From contig JBAJFG010000339.1 in the NCBI GenBank assembly GCA_037903475.1, forward strand, positions 62,001 through 126,000: DNA of 64,000 nucleotides, given 5' to 3'. Positions 28,024-37,469 of the stretch are shown piece after piece (within the stretch, counting starts at the first letter, position 1; the number at the start of each line of letters is the position of its first letter). Below the pieces are notes generated by a model that worked only from the letters and a program-made list of their open reading frames with translations, had not been told where the DNA came from and ran no database searches. This DNA comes from Ancylostoma caninum (Eukaryota; Nematoda; Chromadorea; Rhabditida; Ancylostomatidae). The position numbers and the translations under genes are program-made.

Positions 28024-28371
28024 TCCCCAGACTTCGCCAGCGATCGTGGCGATCGCCGCGACAACCGGCTGTCGTCGCGATCGCCACGACCGCCGGCGAT
28101 CGCCACATGGATAAAGTGAATGAGGAGACCCCAAACGTAAGAGCGATGATAATAAATGGGGCGTGGCGATCGATAGGCATCGTTCCCACTATTGTTATCG
28201 TTCACATCGCCAGTTCGTTTTGGGCACATCTTCGAGAGTACCGGCGATGAGCTCCGTTTGGCAGCGATCCATGGCGATGTAAAGTGCAGTCGATACGTAT
28301 CGTTTCCACGAACCTTATCTTTTATATCGCTTGTTCATTCCTATTCATTTTGAACTGGCGAAGTCTGGGGA
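28024..28371. mobile_element. TA-flanked MITE with perfect TIRs, nested in H3
   Basis: TCCCCAGACTTCGCCAG (28024) and its exact complement CTGGCGAAGTCTGGGGA (to 28371) bound the element, with TA on both sides (28022-28023, 28372-28373). The interior has GCGATCGC-rich palindromes (28040-28105, for example GGCGATCGCCGCGAC). Absent from H2 at the same position, so it inserted after H3. Tc1/mariner-type non-autonomous element is likely. Confidence 0.8.
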
Positions 28372-28389
28372 TACTCTTAGAGGTGGGCT

Positions 28390-29410
28390 AGCGGATTGGT
28401 CGGCGTCCAAAATAGGGGGAACGCCTGGAGAGGGGTCCAAAGGCGTGAAAAGGGTGCGCCGGCGTCCGAAAGTTGGGAAACAAGTGCAGTCGGATCCAAC
28501 GGCGTGATAAGGGTGCGCCGGCGTCCGAAAGTGGGGAAACCCCTGGAATCGGGTCCAACGGTGTGATAAGGGCGCGCCGGCGTCTAAAAGTGGGGAAACG
28601 CGTGGAGTTGGGTCCAACGGCGTGATAAGGATGCGCCGGCGTCTAAAAGTGGGGAAACGCATTCAGTCGGGTCCAACGGCGTGATAAGGGTGCGTCGGCG
28701 TCCAAAAGCGGGGAAACGCGTGGAGTCCAAAGGAGTGATAAGGGTGCGCCGGCGTACGAAAGTGGAAGAACGGCTGGAGTCGGGTCCAACGGCGTGATAA
28801 GGGTTCGCCGGTGTCTAAAAGTGGGAAAACGCGTGGAGTCGGGTCCAACGGCGTGATAAGGGTGCGCCGGCGTCTAAAAGGGGGGAAACGCGTGGAGTTG
28901 GGTCCAACGGCGTGATAAGGATGCGCCGGCGTCTGAAAGTGGGAAAACGCGTGGAGTCGGGTCCAAAGGCGTGATAAGGGTGCGCCGGCGTCTAAAAGTG
29001 GGGAAACGCATTCAGTCGGGTCCAACGGCGTGATAAGGGTGCGTCGGCGTCCAAAAGCGGGGAAACGCGTGGAGTCCAAAGGAGTGATAAGGGTGCGCCG
29101 GCGTACGAAAGTGGAAGAACGGCTGGAGTCGGGTCCAACGGCGTGATAAGGGTTCGCCGGTGTCTAAAAGTGGGAAAACGCGTGGAGTCGGGTCCAACGG
29201 CGTGATAAGGGTGCGCCGGCGTCTAAAAGTGGGGAAACGCGTGGAGTTGGGTCCAACGGCGTGATAAGGATGCGCCGGCGTCTGAAAGTGGGAAAACGCG
29301 TGGAGTCGGGTCCAACGGCGTGACAAGTGTGCGCCGGCGTCCAAAACGGGAGGAACTTTTGGAGGCAGGTTCCAACGGTGAGATAAGGGTGCACCGGTGT
29401 TCAGGTCCAA
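28390..29410. repeat. 59-bp minisatellite array with higher-order repeat
   Basis: About 17 tandem units of roughly 59 bp, core GTGATAAGGGTGCGCCGGCG then TCCAAAAGTGGGGAAACGC. Variant units (CATTCAGTCGG, a shortened GTGGAGTCCAAAGGAG unit, GAAGAACGGC) recur in the same order at 28660 and 29009, giving a higher-order period of about 350 bp. Long - strand open frames are artefacts: the unit lacks stops in all three - strand frames. Confidence 0.9.
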
Positions 29411-29670
29411 TCCCAGTTTGCACTTACTCGGTCAATTTTTACTATTTACTTCCACCGAAATGCGGCACCACAAATTGTTGGAAAGGAGCTGTCCATAGTG
29501 GGTCAATGGTTCCATGATGGTTCCATGAACCGCGGTAAAGAGTGCTTCTCTGTGGATAGTGTCTGTTCATCCACCTGCACTAATCTTATCTGAGGACAAT
29601 GAAAATATGTGAGCGAAGCGAGCACGAAAAGAAGCCCGAGAGTCCGGCGTTAGCCGGACGATCAGGCTGG

Positions 29671-30244
29671 TGATTCATTAATGCAAATTATTATTTCTCC
29701 TCCTATTTCTATAAGCTATTTGAATTTATGGAACTTGGAACGCTAACTATATAGATTTCATTGCACATATATGCACCCAAACATTTGAGAAAAAAATGCC
29801 GGATATTTTTTGTTATCATTGTCAATGTCTTCTGAATCTGCCACATATTCTAGTAACTGATATTTTAATAAATTCTAGTAACTGATATTTTAATAACCCT
29901 TTAATGAGTTTTTATCATGCTTCTCGTACAGTGACAAAAACGATTTTTTAAAGAATGAAAATTCAATGCTGGCCTTGGATTTGTACCAGATTTCCGGGAA
30001 GTATCATACTTCATGTAGTCCAGATGTTGAATTCATGTACTGAAAGGGGGGGGGGGGCGGGAGGGGGGGGGGTGGTCGCAGATGGAGTGATCATGATAGA
30101 TAAACTGATAGAGACGGAAACTGTGTTCAATGTAATCCGAATAACGGGAAGAGAGAAGAAGAGGGTTTCCCACCGGGAATTGGTTCCGGTGGGCCAGATT
30201 TTCAAAATTGAATTCATCTTGATCACCTTAACTCTCGTTCTTCT
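29671..30244. other. Intergenic; poly-G tract at 30045-30072
   Basis: AT-rich with a tandem duplication of TTCTAGTAACTGATATTTTAATAA's core near 29851-29895, and a G-rich run at 30045-30072. No exon supported. Confidence 0.5.
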
Positions 30245-30490
30245 TAGGATATACCGCTAGGCGCCAGCAACCATTCCATTTGTCCCTCTCGCGTGCCAGA
30301 GTCTTCCAATAGATTCTGTCCGTTCAAGGACACGAAGAGCATTATACGTTCCTCTAAGGACTTCGTGAACAAGTCTGACCATCGGGCCGGTGGCCTTCCC
30401 GTTGTGCGCTTAACGTTCCGTGATGTCCAGTTGCTGACGGCGCTTGTCCAACGGCTGTCGTTAAGATGCTCACGTGGACGGCTCATCTGA
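30245..30490 (-). pseudogene. RTE-type LINE, 3' end fragment of reverse transcriptase ORF
   Basis: The - strand reads SRWTSAVSNWTSRNVKRTTG then GRPPARWSDLFTKSLEER. This is the conserved C-terminal tail of nematode RTE ORFs (RWT...W.PR.VKR..GRPP.RWSD.F.K.L). After about 30350 the reading continues in another frame (YNALRV, then a Trp/Lys-rich end), so there is at least one frameshift. Only the last part of the LINE is present, as expected of a 5'-truncated insertion. Confidence 0.75.
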
Positions 30491-30688
30491 TCTTACTTAA
30501 CTTGGTGTAAGCAGCAGCATCCCTGATCTACGACTGTTGACGAAGGGTGGAGAAATTGTGGGAGAGGGTTGCTGACAAACCAAGACTGGCGGAGATCAAT
30601 GAATGCTCACCTGCGGTAAATATAAAAATATGAGTTGCTCAGCTCTGCTCCGGAAAAGTGATGAGCAGAAGATGATTTGTTGTAATAC
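30491..30688. other. Short unassigned stretch
   Basis: Lies between the RTE fragment and the acidic open frame. A CAGTGGCGGACATAGG motif (- strand, about 30704-30689) resembles an hAT-type end and overlaps the end of that frame. Confidence 0.35.
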
Positions 30689-30904
30689 CTATGTCCGCCA
30701 CTGAAGCACTTGATCGGCTTTGAACATAGAGTCAGGTTGGTTCTGAGCGATTGCCTCCAGGCGTTCGTCCGTCTGACTGGGGCCGGAGTTGGCTCCGTCG
30801 CTTCCGCTGTGTCTCTCGACTTCGGCGTCGCCTTGAGTGGCTTCCTGTGGGGCTTCCGACTGGTCCATTTGGTCGAGTCTTGCGGTGTTTTCACTCTCAT
30901 CCAT
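30689..30904 (-). CDS. Acidic hydrophilic open frame 3' of the BEL/Pao relic
   Basis: ATG at 30904 directly follows a CCTTTCAG acceptor. The 71 codons read MDESENTARLDQMDQSEAPQ, then SGSDGANSGPSQTDERLEA, ending QVLQWRT. Composition is strongly coding-like (Asp/Glu/Gln/Ser), with no family I recognise. It lies on the same strand as, and just downstream of, the BEL/Pao integrase relic, so it may be a spliced extra ORF of that element or a host exon. The terminal residues overlap a CAGTGGCGG transposon-like end, suggesting truncation. Confidence 0.4.
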   Translation of the reverse strand: MDESENTARLDQMDQSEAPQEATQGDAEVERHSGSDGANSGPSQTDERLEAIAQNQPDSMFKADQVLQWRT

Positions 30905-31059
30905 CCTGAAAGGAACATTTGCGTATGTGGAGGTTACTAAGTTTGGTGCCCGACATTGTTTGGTTTCCCGGGAACTCCTCTGTCTTTCCTGTGAGTATGT
31001 GAGCTTCTTAGGTTTCCTTGGTTTCCGTGAGAAGTGTCTGAGTTTCTGAACTTTTCCCT

Positions 31060-32390
31060 TCCTCTGTGACTAGCCTCGCCCCGGGCTAGATTTTCCTCCG
31101 GTATGTGCTTTCTGAATGCGGCTGACATAGTAAACTTCATATTGTTTGGGGTCATAGGGATATTTCCGTATTCTTTGGAGGCGAAGGTTGTGATGGGCTG
31201 TGGGTTTCTCCTGACCCTCGTGGGTTTGTATGGGGGTTTCCTCCCTCTGCGGTTGTTTTTCTGTGACGTCCTTGTCTTCGACTGTTTCGTCCTGGATTTC
31301 CAGTGGTATCAAGAGATTTGGTGGTCTTTTTATTTGTGATCCGTTGGGACCTCGTAGTTCGACTTCTCGGATCTTTAGATTTCACTGTCTTCGTTATGCG
31401 ACCAATTTTCCACGCGTAGGACTCCGTCGTTTTTGAGAACGATGTCTCCCTCCTTTGGGACCTATGTCGATGTCCGTCGGTCTCCTGTGTTGATCTTGTG
31501 GGTTTCTCTGAGTGCTGTGAGGTAGTTCGTCTGCCATACCTTCCAGAAAGGCTCTGTTAACTTCACGGCCTCTTTGAGTGCCGTTTCTGCTTGTATCCGT
31601 GTTCTGAGCTTGGCTGCCTCCTCCGGTGGCAAGTAACTTTCGTCTTGGTCATCCTGGTTGATTGGATTTGTCGTACCAGCTCGTGTTATGAGCATTCTTT
31701 CTGGAGGAAGTCCACTGGCCTCAATATCGGTAGGTCGTCCGCCTCTGACTCCTGGTAAGTGAATGGTCTGGAGTTCAAAGATGCCTCAATTTCGGTCAAC
31801 ACTGTTCTCAGTGTGTCCTCCGCCACTGTTTTCGATCCTAGTGTTTTGTGGAGGGCTCTCTTGACCGTTTGGATCGATCGTTCGTAAAATCCGCCCTGCC
31901 GCGGCGCGTACGATGTGATTTTCTTCCAAACGATATCTCTGTTTGCCATAAACTGGATGACTTCTGATTCCAGTGTGGCTTGCACTGTGTCGTTCAAGGT
32001 TTCTTCTCCTGGTGCGAACGTTGGTGCATTGTCGCATGTAACGGTGTCTGGAATGCCTCTTCTAGACATGAATCGACGAAGTGCGTTCATGAATGAGGTC
32101 GTCGTGACGTCTGTTACTAGTTCCAGGTGTATCAATCGGGTTATGGTGTGTGTGTGTGTGTATGCATCCATATGCTTTTTTCCGTCCATTTGTGGTATCT
32201 TCAATCCATAGTGGTCCGAAATTATCGAGTCCGATAAACTGGAACGGTCTCGCTCTCACTACTCGTCTTTCGGGCATGTGCGTTGTATCCGGAGGTTGTT
32301 GAACTTCTGACACTTGACGCACTCTCGAATCATTCTGTTTCTCCTGCTTGCCTCTTCTGCGTCCCAAACTCTCGGGTCCTTGGTTTCTCA
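31060..32390 (-). pseudogene. BEL/Pao integrase with C-terminal DUF5641-like tail, broken
   Basis: Integrase copies retroelement DNA into the host genome. The core shows its three acidic residues in context: FQFIGLDNFGP (about 32250), VTCDNAPTF (about 32035) and GGFYERSIQTVKRAL (about 31890). The tail has EPFWKVWQTNYLTALRE (about 31550), typical of the BEL/Pao C-terminal domain, and finally IKRPPNLLIPLEI (about 31310). Frame changes occur at a TG-rich spot near 32150, near 32290 and at about 31455, with stops near 31400. Not functional as it stands. Confidence 0.85.
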
Positions 32391-32399
32391 AATGAGCTT

Positions 32400-33671
32400 T
32401 GTGATGGATCGCATATGGATGGGTGGTGCTTCTTGCCGCACTTGCAACATCCTGGGCTTCTGCATTCTTGGGCCATGTGGTTCGGTTTCCCGCAGTTCAT
32501 GCATAATTTCTGCTTCGACAGGTATATTATCCTTTCCTTAGGGGGGACTGTTCTACATTCCGAAGACCGATGGTTTTTCCTGCGGCAGTATATGCAGGGC
32601 CTTTTGTTTGTCAGGCTTTTGGGGGCTTCCTTTGCCCCTTCGTTTCTCGTGAGGGTGGCTTTTGCTCTATCGATTTCTTCTTCTTTGTTCAGAATGTTAT
32701 CCGCTACTTCGTAGAATTTGTCCCATGTCCATTCTTCTACTGAGCTCAGTTTGCTCCTCTTTTCTAGTATCTTTGTTTGTAGTGGGCCTTTGAACTCCCT
32801 GAAGATGACGTTAAGGAGCCACCTGTGGTTGATGTCCTGGCCTTTGTTCTTCAGCTGGATATTTCATTGAGTAGTCTCCTCTGAGCCCTTGTGGAGTTCC
32901 CTTCTGCTTCGTAGTCTTCTAGCTTCCTGTACAGCTCATCGATAAGTAGGCTGTCCTTCCTGTACTTCTGTTGCAGCCACTTGATTACTTCTGTGTAGTT
33001 CTCCTCGGCTACCTGAAAACTGTTTACGGCTCCGTGGGCTTCTCCTTGTAGGGCGTTGATCAAATAGTTGAACTTCAACATCGTTGGAATGTCCTGGTCC
33101 TCAATGTTTGCCTTGAAGATCGACCAAAAGTTTTTTCCAGTCACTCCTCTTCCCCGTGAACTTCGGTACTTGTAGGCGCGGCATAGTTGCGTAGCCATCT
33201 GGACTTGATAACCACTCGCTGCCTGCATGGGCTGGGTTGACGACTGTGCTCCGTTCCCCCGTTCCTGTGCTGTTGTCCTACGTTCTTGTCTCCGTAGGAT
33301 GTTGTCTATCGATTGTGCGCCTCCGTCATCAAGCCTAGAAGTGAGTCGGCGTGAGCTACCGAATCCCAGGCGGTCTCGATCCTTTGCTCGCATTCCGCCC
33401 TTTCGCTATGCTTCTCTTCCTCTCCCAGCCTGTCAAAGTTGTCGGTCAAGTTGTTGATTGCTTCTTCAAGTTGGTTTCTCGCTCCTTTCAGCGGGAGGGC
33501 TTTCCTTCGTATGGTTCCTTTCTGGCCCTGTAGTTTGCCTGCAATGTCCTCCTCGTTGCCTTGTAGGGTTTCCAAGGGGGTTATGACACCTTTCGCTCCT
33601 TTGCATAGGGTGTCTAGGGCATTCTTGGCCCTAGTTAGTTTTGCTTTCGCCGACCGCAGTGAAAGCGACAT
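32400..33671 (-). pseudogene. BEL/Pao gag with zinc knuckles, frameshifted
   Basis: The ORF starts at ATG 33671 with a helical N-terminus (SLRSAKAKLTRAKNALDTL). It shifts frame near 33340 and again near 32850. The middle carries the DUF1759-like motif NFWSIFKANIEDQDIPTMLK followed by YLINALQGEAHGAVNSFQ, diagnostic of BEL/Pao gag. Near the end there are three zinc knuckles (CIYCRRKNHRSSEC, CMNCGKPNHMAQEC, CCKCGKKHHPSIC, about 32600-32430). Gag normally forms the particle and binds RNA. Confidence 0.85.
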
Positions 33672-33690
33672 ACCGATTATGCTCTAACAA

Positions 33691-34380
33691 TTCCCCCTAT
33701 AGCCTCCTTTAACGGGACAAGACTTGTTTTTCTGTGTTTATGTGGAGCGAGTTTTCGTTTTTGTTAGGTTGGGGCAATGAGAAAAAAATGATGCAATCAA
33801 CACAAGAAATCAATATCGATCTCGCCGAAATTAAACCGGCTTGCCCGAATCACTCGTGAGAAAAAATCCGATGACTAACTCTCGGGCTTAGTGACCGGCT
33901 TGTCCGAACGATGCCCCGTTAACGAGGATAGTGGAAAAACAAAAAATCTGCTGTTTAGAACTAATTAGAACTAACTCGGCTATTCAGCCGATGCACCATT
34001 TAAAGAAATGAAACCTACTTGCTTTTCGATTGTCGGTGGTCCGCAATGCGTTAACTCCTTCTTGGTGAATAACAGAACGGGGTTGAACCGGGTGCAGTTA
34101 GCAGTCGAACACAACAATAGATTAGAAACTTCTCGATTAATGGGTGTGGAAATGGCGGGAGCGGGGGTCCCGCGCCTTTTGTACGTTCCGTGCGGGACCC
34201 ACGCTCCCGTCCCTGGCGCCGCCCTTTAAAGGGCGCTTGTGTCTGCCGGCTCTCGCCGGCATAGAGAGCAAGATCTCCCACCACCACTTAGAAGCCTTCC
34301 GACACTCGACACTGCTCGCTACTCTCTCAACCTTCAGTTATTACAGAAGCAAATGACGACATATTCCTAATCTGATAGGT
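33691..34380 (-). other. Probable 5' leader/LTR of the BEL/Pao relic
   Basis: Directly upstream of gag on the - strand. It contains a strong GC hairpin, GGGAGCGGGGGTCCCGC with GCGGGACCCACGCTCCC (34158-34208), a second small one GCCGGCTCTCGCCGGC (34238-34259), and CCGGTTCAACCCCGTTC. These fit an R/U5-like region, but no matching 3' LTR was found near 30.5-31 kb, so the assignment is inference. Confidence 0.35.
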
Positions 34381-35122
34381 GGTTTGAGTTTTTATTGGGT
34401 TGGCTTAGTGTGACGATAGATTCATGCGATTAGGTTGCATTCAGCGCCACAATTAAATATGGTGTGCAAGAATTTATGGCGCATCCTGTATGCAGAGCAT
34501 GGTTAATTCACAGGATTTCCCAGCATTTTTGTAGGAGTTGATTAGAGGACTTCGTTAATTTTTTGTGCGGGCGATGGGGACTTTTCTTCCGGGAAACTTG
34601 AACGTACAAGGACAACTCATATACATACGCGTACGACATGTTCTCAATTCTGCTTTTAAAAAACCGCGAGCTCGATAGCCAGCAGAATGAGCGTTTAGCA
34701 GAGTTCTGCTGTCTCAGCCTTTCTGTTTTTTTGGTTTTCTGTTTTTTTTTTCTCGATGGTACATACATACAGTCCTTCTCAGAAAGATAGACGGATTCCG
34801 TGATCACAGAAACGGGGTGGGACCTGAACGAGAGATGCGGAGAGAGTATGCTAGAAGTGAGCGGGTTAACTAGCTCCCGGCGCGACAGCAACGATATGAA
34901 ACCGTAAGAGCAATCCGTATATCTTTTGGACAAGGACTATATTTATCATTGTGCCACTCCTGACTATGGTATTTTGTAATTTTGGTGAGGTGTTTAGGAC
35001 TGCAGCAAGCCAGTACAAAAAAAGGACTAAAGATCAAATATTGACCTGCGAAGCCAAGCTCTGAATACTCACACAAGTGTAGAAACGCTAACACAGATGT
35101 AGAATTTATGAATTATTATTAT
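34381..35122. repeat. Unassigned DNA with dispersed repeat R4, copy 1
   Basis: 34876-34972 (GGCGCGACAGCAACGATATGAAACCG through ATTATCATTGTGCCACTCCTGAC) is repeated almost exactly at 35881-35975. The rest shows no exon or element end. The 141-codon - strand frame at 34933-34508 lacks family resemblance and overlaps the repeat. Confidence 0.5.
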
Positions 35123-35400
35123 TTATGAATTAATACATTTCGTCGGGCGCACAGTCTTTAGCACATTCCGCTTCTTCTTCATTGCAAAATGTGAGTCTGT
35201 GGTATTTTTTGAAAGCAGAACAAGCGATACGCTGGTGTGTCGTAACTCGCCGCTTGGATAACAAGAGGGTAAAAAGAGGAAGCTGAAGAAATTCATGAGT
35301 GAAACAAAGTTGAAGTTTATTGACCAGGTTAACCTGGTCGCTATAATACATTTCAGCTCCATAAGGTCCTGCCATTTGAACTCGGCCCGGTCTAAATTGC
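35123..35400 (-). CDS. Unrecognised gene, last two exons
   Basis: The penultimate exon 35400-35334 (acceptor CTTATTTTTAG, donor CAG|GTTAAC) reads LDRAEFKWQDLMELKCIIAT. The terminal exon 35282-35123 (acceptor AATTTCTTCAG) reads FLFLPSCYPSGELRHTSVSL, then KKKRNVLKTVRPTKCINS and a stop. The 51-nt intron and the phases agree. An alternative - strand frame of the same DNA ends ECAKDCAPDEMY, but it needs the intron retained. The upstream exon, which must end in phase 1, is not found. No domain recognised; three Cys and a basic tail are visible. It lies about 700 bp 3' of the TIMP-like gene on the same strand. Confidence 0.5.
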
Positions 35401-36060
35401 CTAAAAATAAGAGAAGCAGCCCTTTTGAGAGCAGTCACCTTATTTAGTTGTCGAAAACTCAAGAGGATACTGTAGCCGAGCGTTCATATTCAACCGTTTG
35501 CCCAATATGAACGAAAAGTTGAGAGGAACTCTAGGCCATATAAAGTGTCATTCCACAGAAGAAAACATTTCAGTATCATTTATTGTCGTGAAATCAGAGC
35601 AACACCTTCCTACTGGCTCTGTTAGCTCTGGAGTACACCACAAACACATTTACAGAGTTTCCTTTCTTTCAGTGCATCCCCATCTTTCAACGTAAGTGAT
35701 CAATGAGTAATGGGGTTATTAGGTTGAGGAGAAAGTAATGGAAGAAATGACATCCAAGTCGGATTTTCATCTCTAACTTTTGAGAGGGTTTTTTTTTCAG
35801 TAAATTGAGTACGTACCTTTGAAATCTAGAACATTACTCCAACGCATTTGTAGAACGCTGTCTCTCTATTCTCAAAATTGCGCGGCGCGACAGCAACGAT
35901 ATGAAACCGCACGAGCAATCCGTCCATCTTTTGGAGAAGGACTATATTTATCATTGTGCCACTCCTGACTGTTGTACGCAAAACCACAAAACTAGCGCGA
36001 CCTCAGTGCGTGTTGACTGTCTAGCTTATTAAATAAATAAGTAGATAGACAATTGGGGAT
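35401..36060. repeat. Dispersed repeat R4, copies and flanks
   Basis: 35881-35975 repeats 34876-34972. 35716-35870 (GGTTGAGGAGAAAGTAATGGAAGAAATG, then AACATTACTCCAACGCAT) recurs at 38020-38150. The two blocks occur together here, so they may be parts of one element; ends not resolved. The + strand frame 35498-35695 ends at a GTAAGT donor but shows no family. Confidence 0.5.
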
Positions 36061-36096
36061 GCTTTATTAGTACGCCCAGGCGATTAACCTGCTTTT

Positions 36097-36743
36097 CTAG
36101 CACTTCAAATCCTTGAGTATTTTTCTTTCGCTTTTCGTCACTTTCTCCCAAAGCTTGTTAATGTTACACAACGAGATCCATGCCTGTCCGTGTTGGTCGA
36201 TTTTACCTGAATAACATTTTGAACAAACCTGTCCCTGTTAAATTCATTCTAGTTACCTGTAAGTAAGTACATGTCCATTTCAAGGGATGCACCGCACAGA
36301 TTTTCAAGTGCTGGTGTCCTGATGGTGTTCGGTAGTGTGAAGTTTGTTTTATTCTGAACGAGCGATTGCTATACTACTGTGAGTTCTTAACTTGTCATCG
36401 AAATTATTAATGACTTTTCAGAACTTGGTATTGTCACCGAAGCTGAGAAACAATAACATACTAAGAAAATCTTTCCGTGCTTTACTTCGTAGAGCTTATA
36501 TCCTGTATTCGCTTCACCTACTGCTGAAATCGACTTCACGGTCGATCGGCTCACTGCAAGAAAACGTATGGAATGCTGCTGAGCTTCCCATGGATCTCTG
36601 ATAAAGTAAGGATTCTTGCTGTTGCGCTGACCATAATCGTATGTGCATAAATCCGCCACTGATATGGATCGAGGCTGGCATGTACAGCCCTCAGTCGTTA
36701 TGATGAAGGCAAGGAAAAAACTAAGGATAACAAGAACATTCAT
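36097..36743 (-). CDS. TIMP-like secreted protein (single netrin/NTR module), complete
   Basis: Four exons join exactly in phase: 36743-36632, 36553-36462, 36353-36257, 36206-36097 (TAG), giving 136 residues. ATG 36743 follows a CCTCTTCAG acceptor at 36776-36778, suitable for trans-splicing; AATAAA lies at 36068-36063. Residues 1-19 are a signal peptide (VLVILSFFLAFIITTEG) and the mature protein starts CTCQP, the N-terminal C-x-C that TIMPs use to chelate the metalloprotease zinc. Mature Cys positions 1, 3, 14, 69, 95 and 117 closely follow N-TIMP's 1, 3, 13, 70, 99 and 124, predicting three disulfides. Other matches are ENLCGASLEMDMYLLTGKI and the C-terminal LKDLKC. No C-terminal TIMP domain, as in other nematode TIMPs such as hookworm Ac-TMP. 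Expected to be secreted. Metalloprotease inhibition is inferred; some NTR-only proteins lack it. Confidence 0.9.
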
Positions 36744-36778
36744 CCTCGCGCCTCTTTCGATTAGTTCCACAAGAGCTG

Positions 36779-37469
36779 AAGAGGAAGTCGCATTATATTT
36801 GCATCAAGATTCATTGATCATGAACGGAAGCACAGAATTCGATTGAGGTTTCTTCGTTAAATGCACGAATAACATGAGATCTATACAACGAAGCAGAATC
36901 ATAGTCTGGCAGAACTTGACCACAAAAAATATATCTTAGAAAATGTTTTCACAAATTAACTTAGCTCACCTGAGTTCATCCGCAGTTGCTAGGATTTGTA
37001 TAGATCTATGATTCGGATATGTTAGAGAGAATTATGCGCAGCACTTATTAGGAAAATGAATATTTCCGGTCAAACTTGACCGTAGTGAACAATCTGGGAA
37101 TCTACCCCAGAATTGTGGTGCGCTTTTTAGGAAGCGGTGGTCAACCGTGTAGTAAAAGATAAGCAAAGAAGTCGTTTCTTAGCTCCTGGAAATGATCTTG
37201 TCCATAACCAAGAGGAAAGAGCTACAGATGTGCTTGCTCACCTACGTGCATTCACCTAATGAATAAATATGGAGCATTTGTTACCAGTACCAGTTGAATT
37301 GGTGTCACAAAGGGCAGCTAATGACCGAAAATTATCTGAACTTCGTCCTAGGGAAAAGGATGCGTGTATTAGTTGTGAAAAGGGCAATTCATCCGAGATG
37401 CGTGGGTTGTCGCGCGTGCGTCTGTATGATGAAGGATAGCACCGGTCGCATTGCTTTCGCAGCTTGCCC
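36779..37469. other. Upstream of the TIMP-like gene, no feature recognised
   Basis: AT-rich; no exon chain or repeat end. It should hold the promoter of the TIMP-like gene, but I see no clear motif. Confidence 0.45.

Larger units (their letters stand above)
27696..29670 (+). mobile_element. Helitron-like element H3, best-preserved copy
   Basis: Order of parts: a short TG run (27698-27711), then GGGAACCAGCCATCGAAAACGG, then a body with TGTTCAGACATGTTAATGGC and ACCGTATAAAAGGAAGGAG. A nested MITE follows (28024-28371), then the 59-bp minisatellite array (28390-29410), a GCGAGCGAAGCGAGCACGAAAA segment (29610), the perfect hairpin GTCCGGC-GTTA-GCCGGAC (29642-29659), and CTGG at 29667-29670 followed by T. 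The same parts in the same order occur in H2 and H4. There is no Rep/helicase. Class assignment rests on the 3' hairpin plus CTRR; a canonical TC 5' end was not identified. Confidence 0.65.
30940..33690 (-). mobile_element. BEL/Pao LTR retrotransposon, internally deleted relic
   Basis: On the - strand gag (33671-32400) runs into integrase (32390 to about 31060) with protease, reverse transcriptase and RNase H missing. The deletion joins the gag zinc-knuckle region to the last Cys pair of the integrase zinc-binding domain (IRECVKCQKF, about 32335). Several frameshifts are present. I could not pair LTRs; a 5' leader/LTR candidate lies at 33690-34380. Confidence 0.85.

Noticed and set aside
28345..29423. 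Several overlapping 66-138-codon - strand frames rich in HPYH/LITPLDP
   Set aside because: Same minisatellite artefact as above.
34508..34933. 141-codon - strand frame
   Set aside because: Overlaps a dispersed repeat and a poly-T run; composition is not protein-like.
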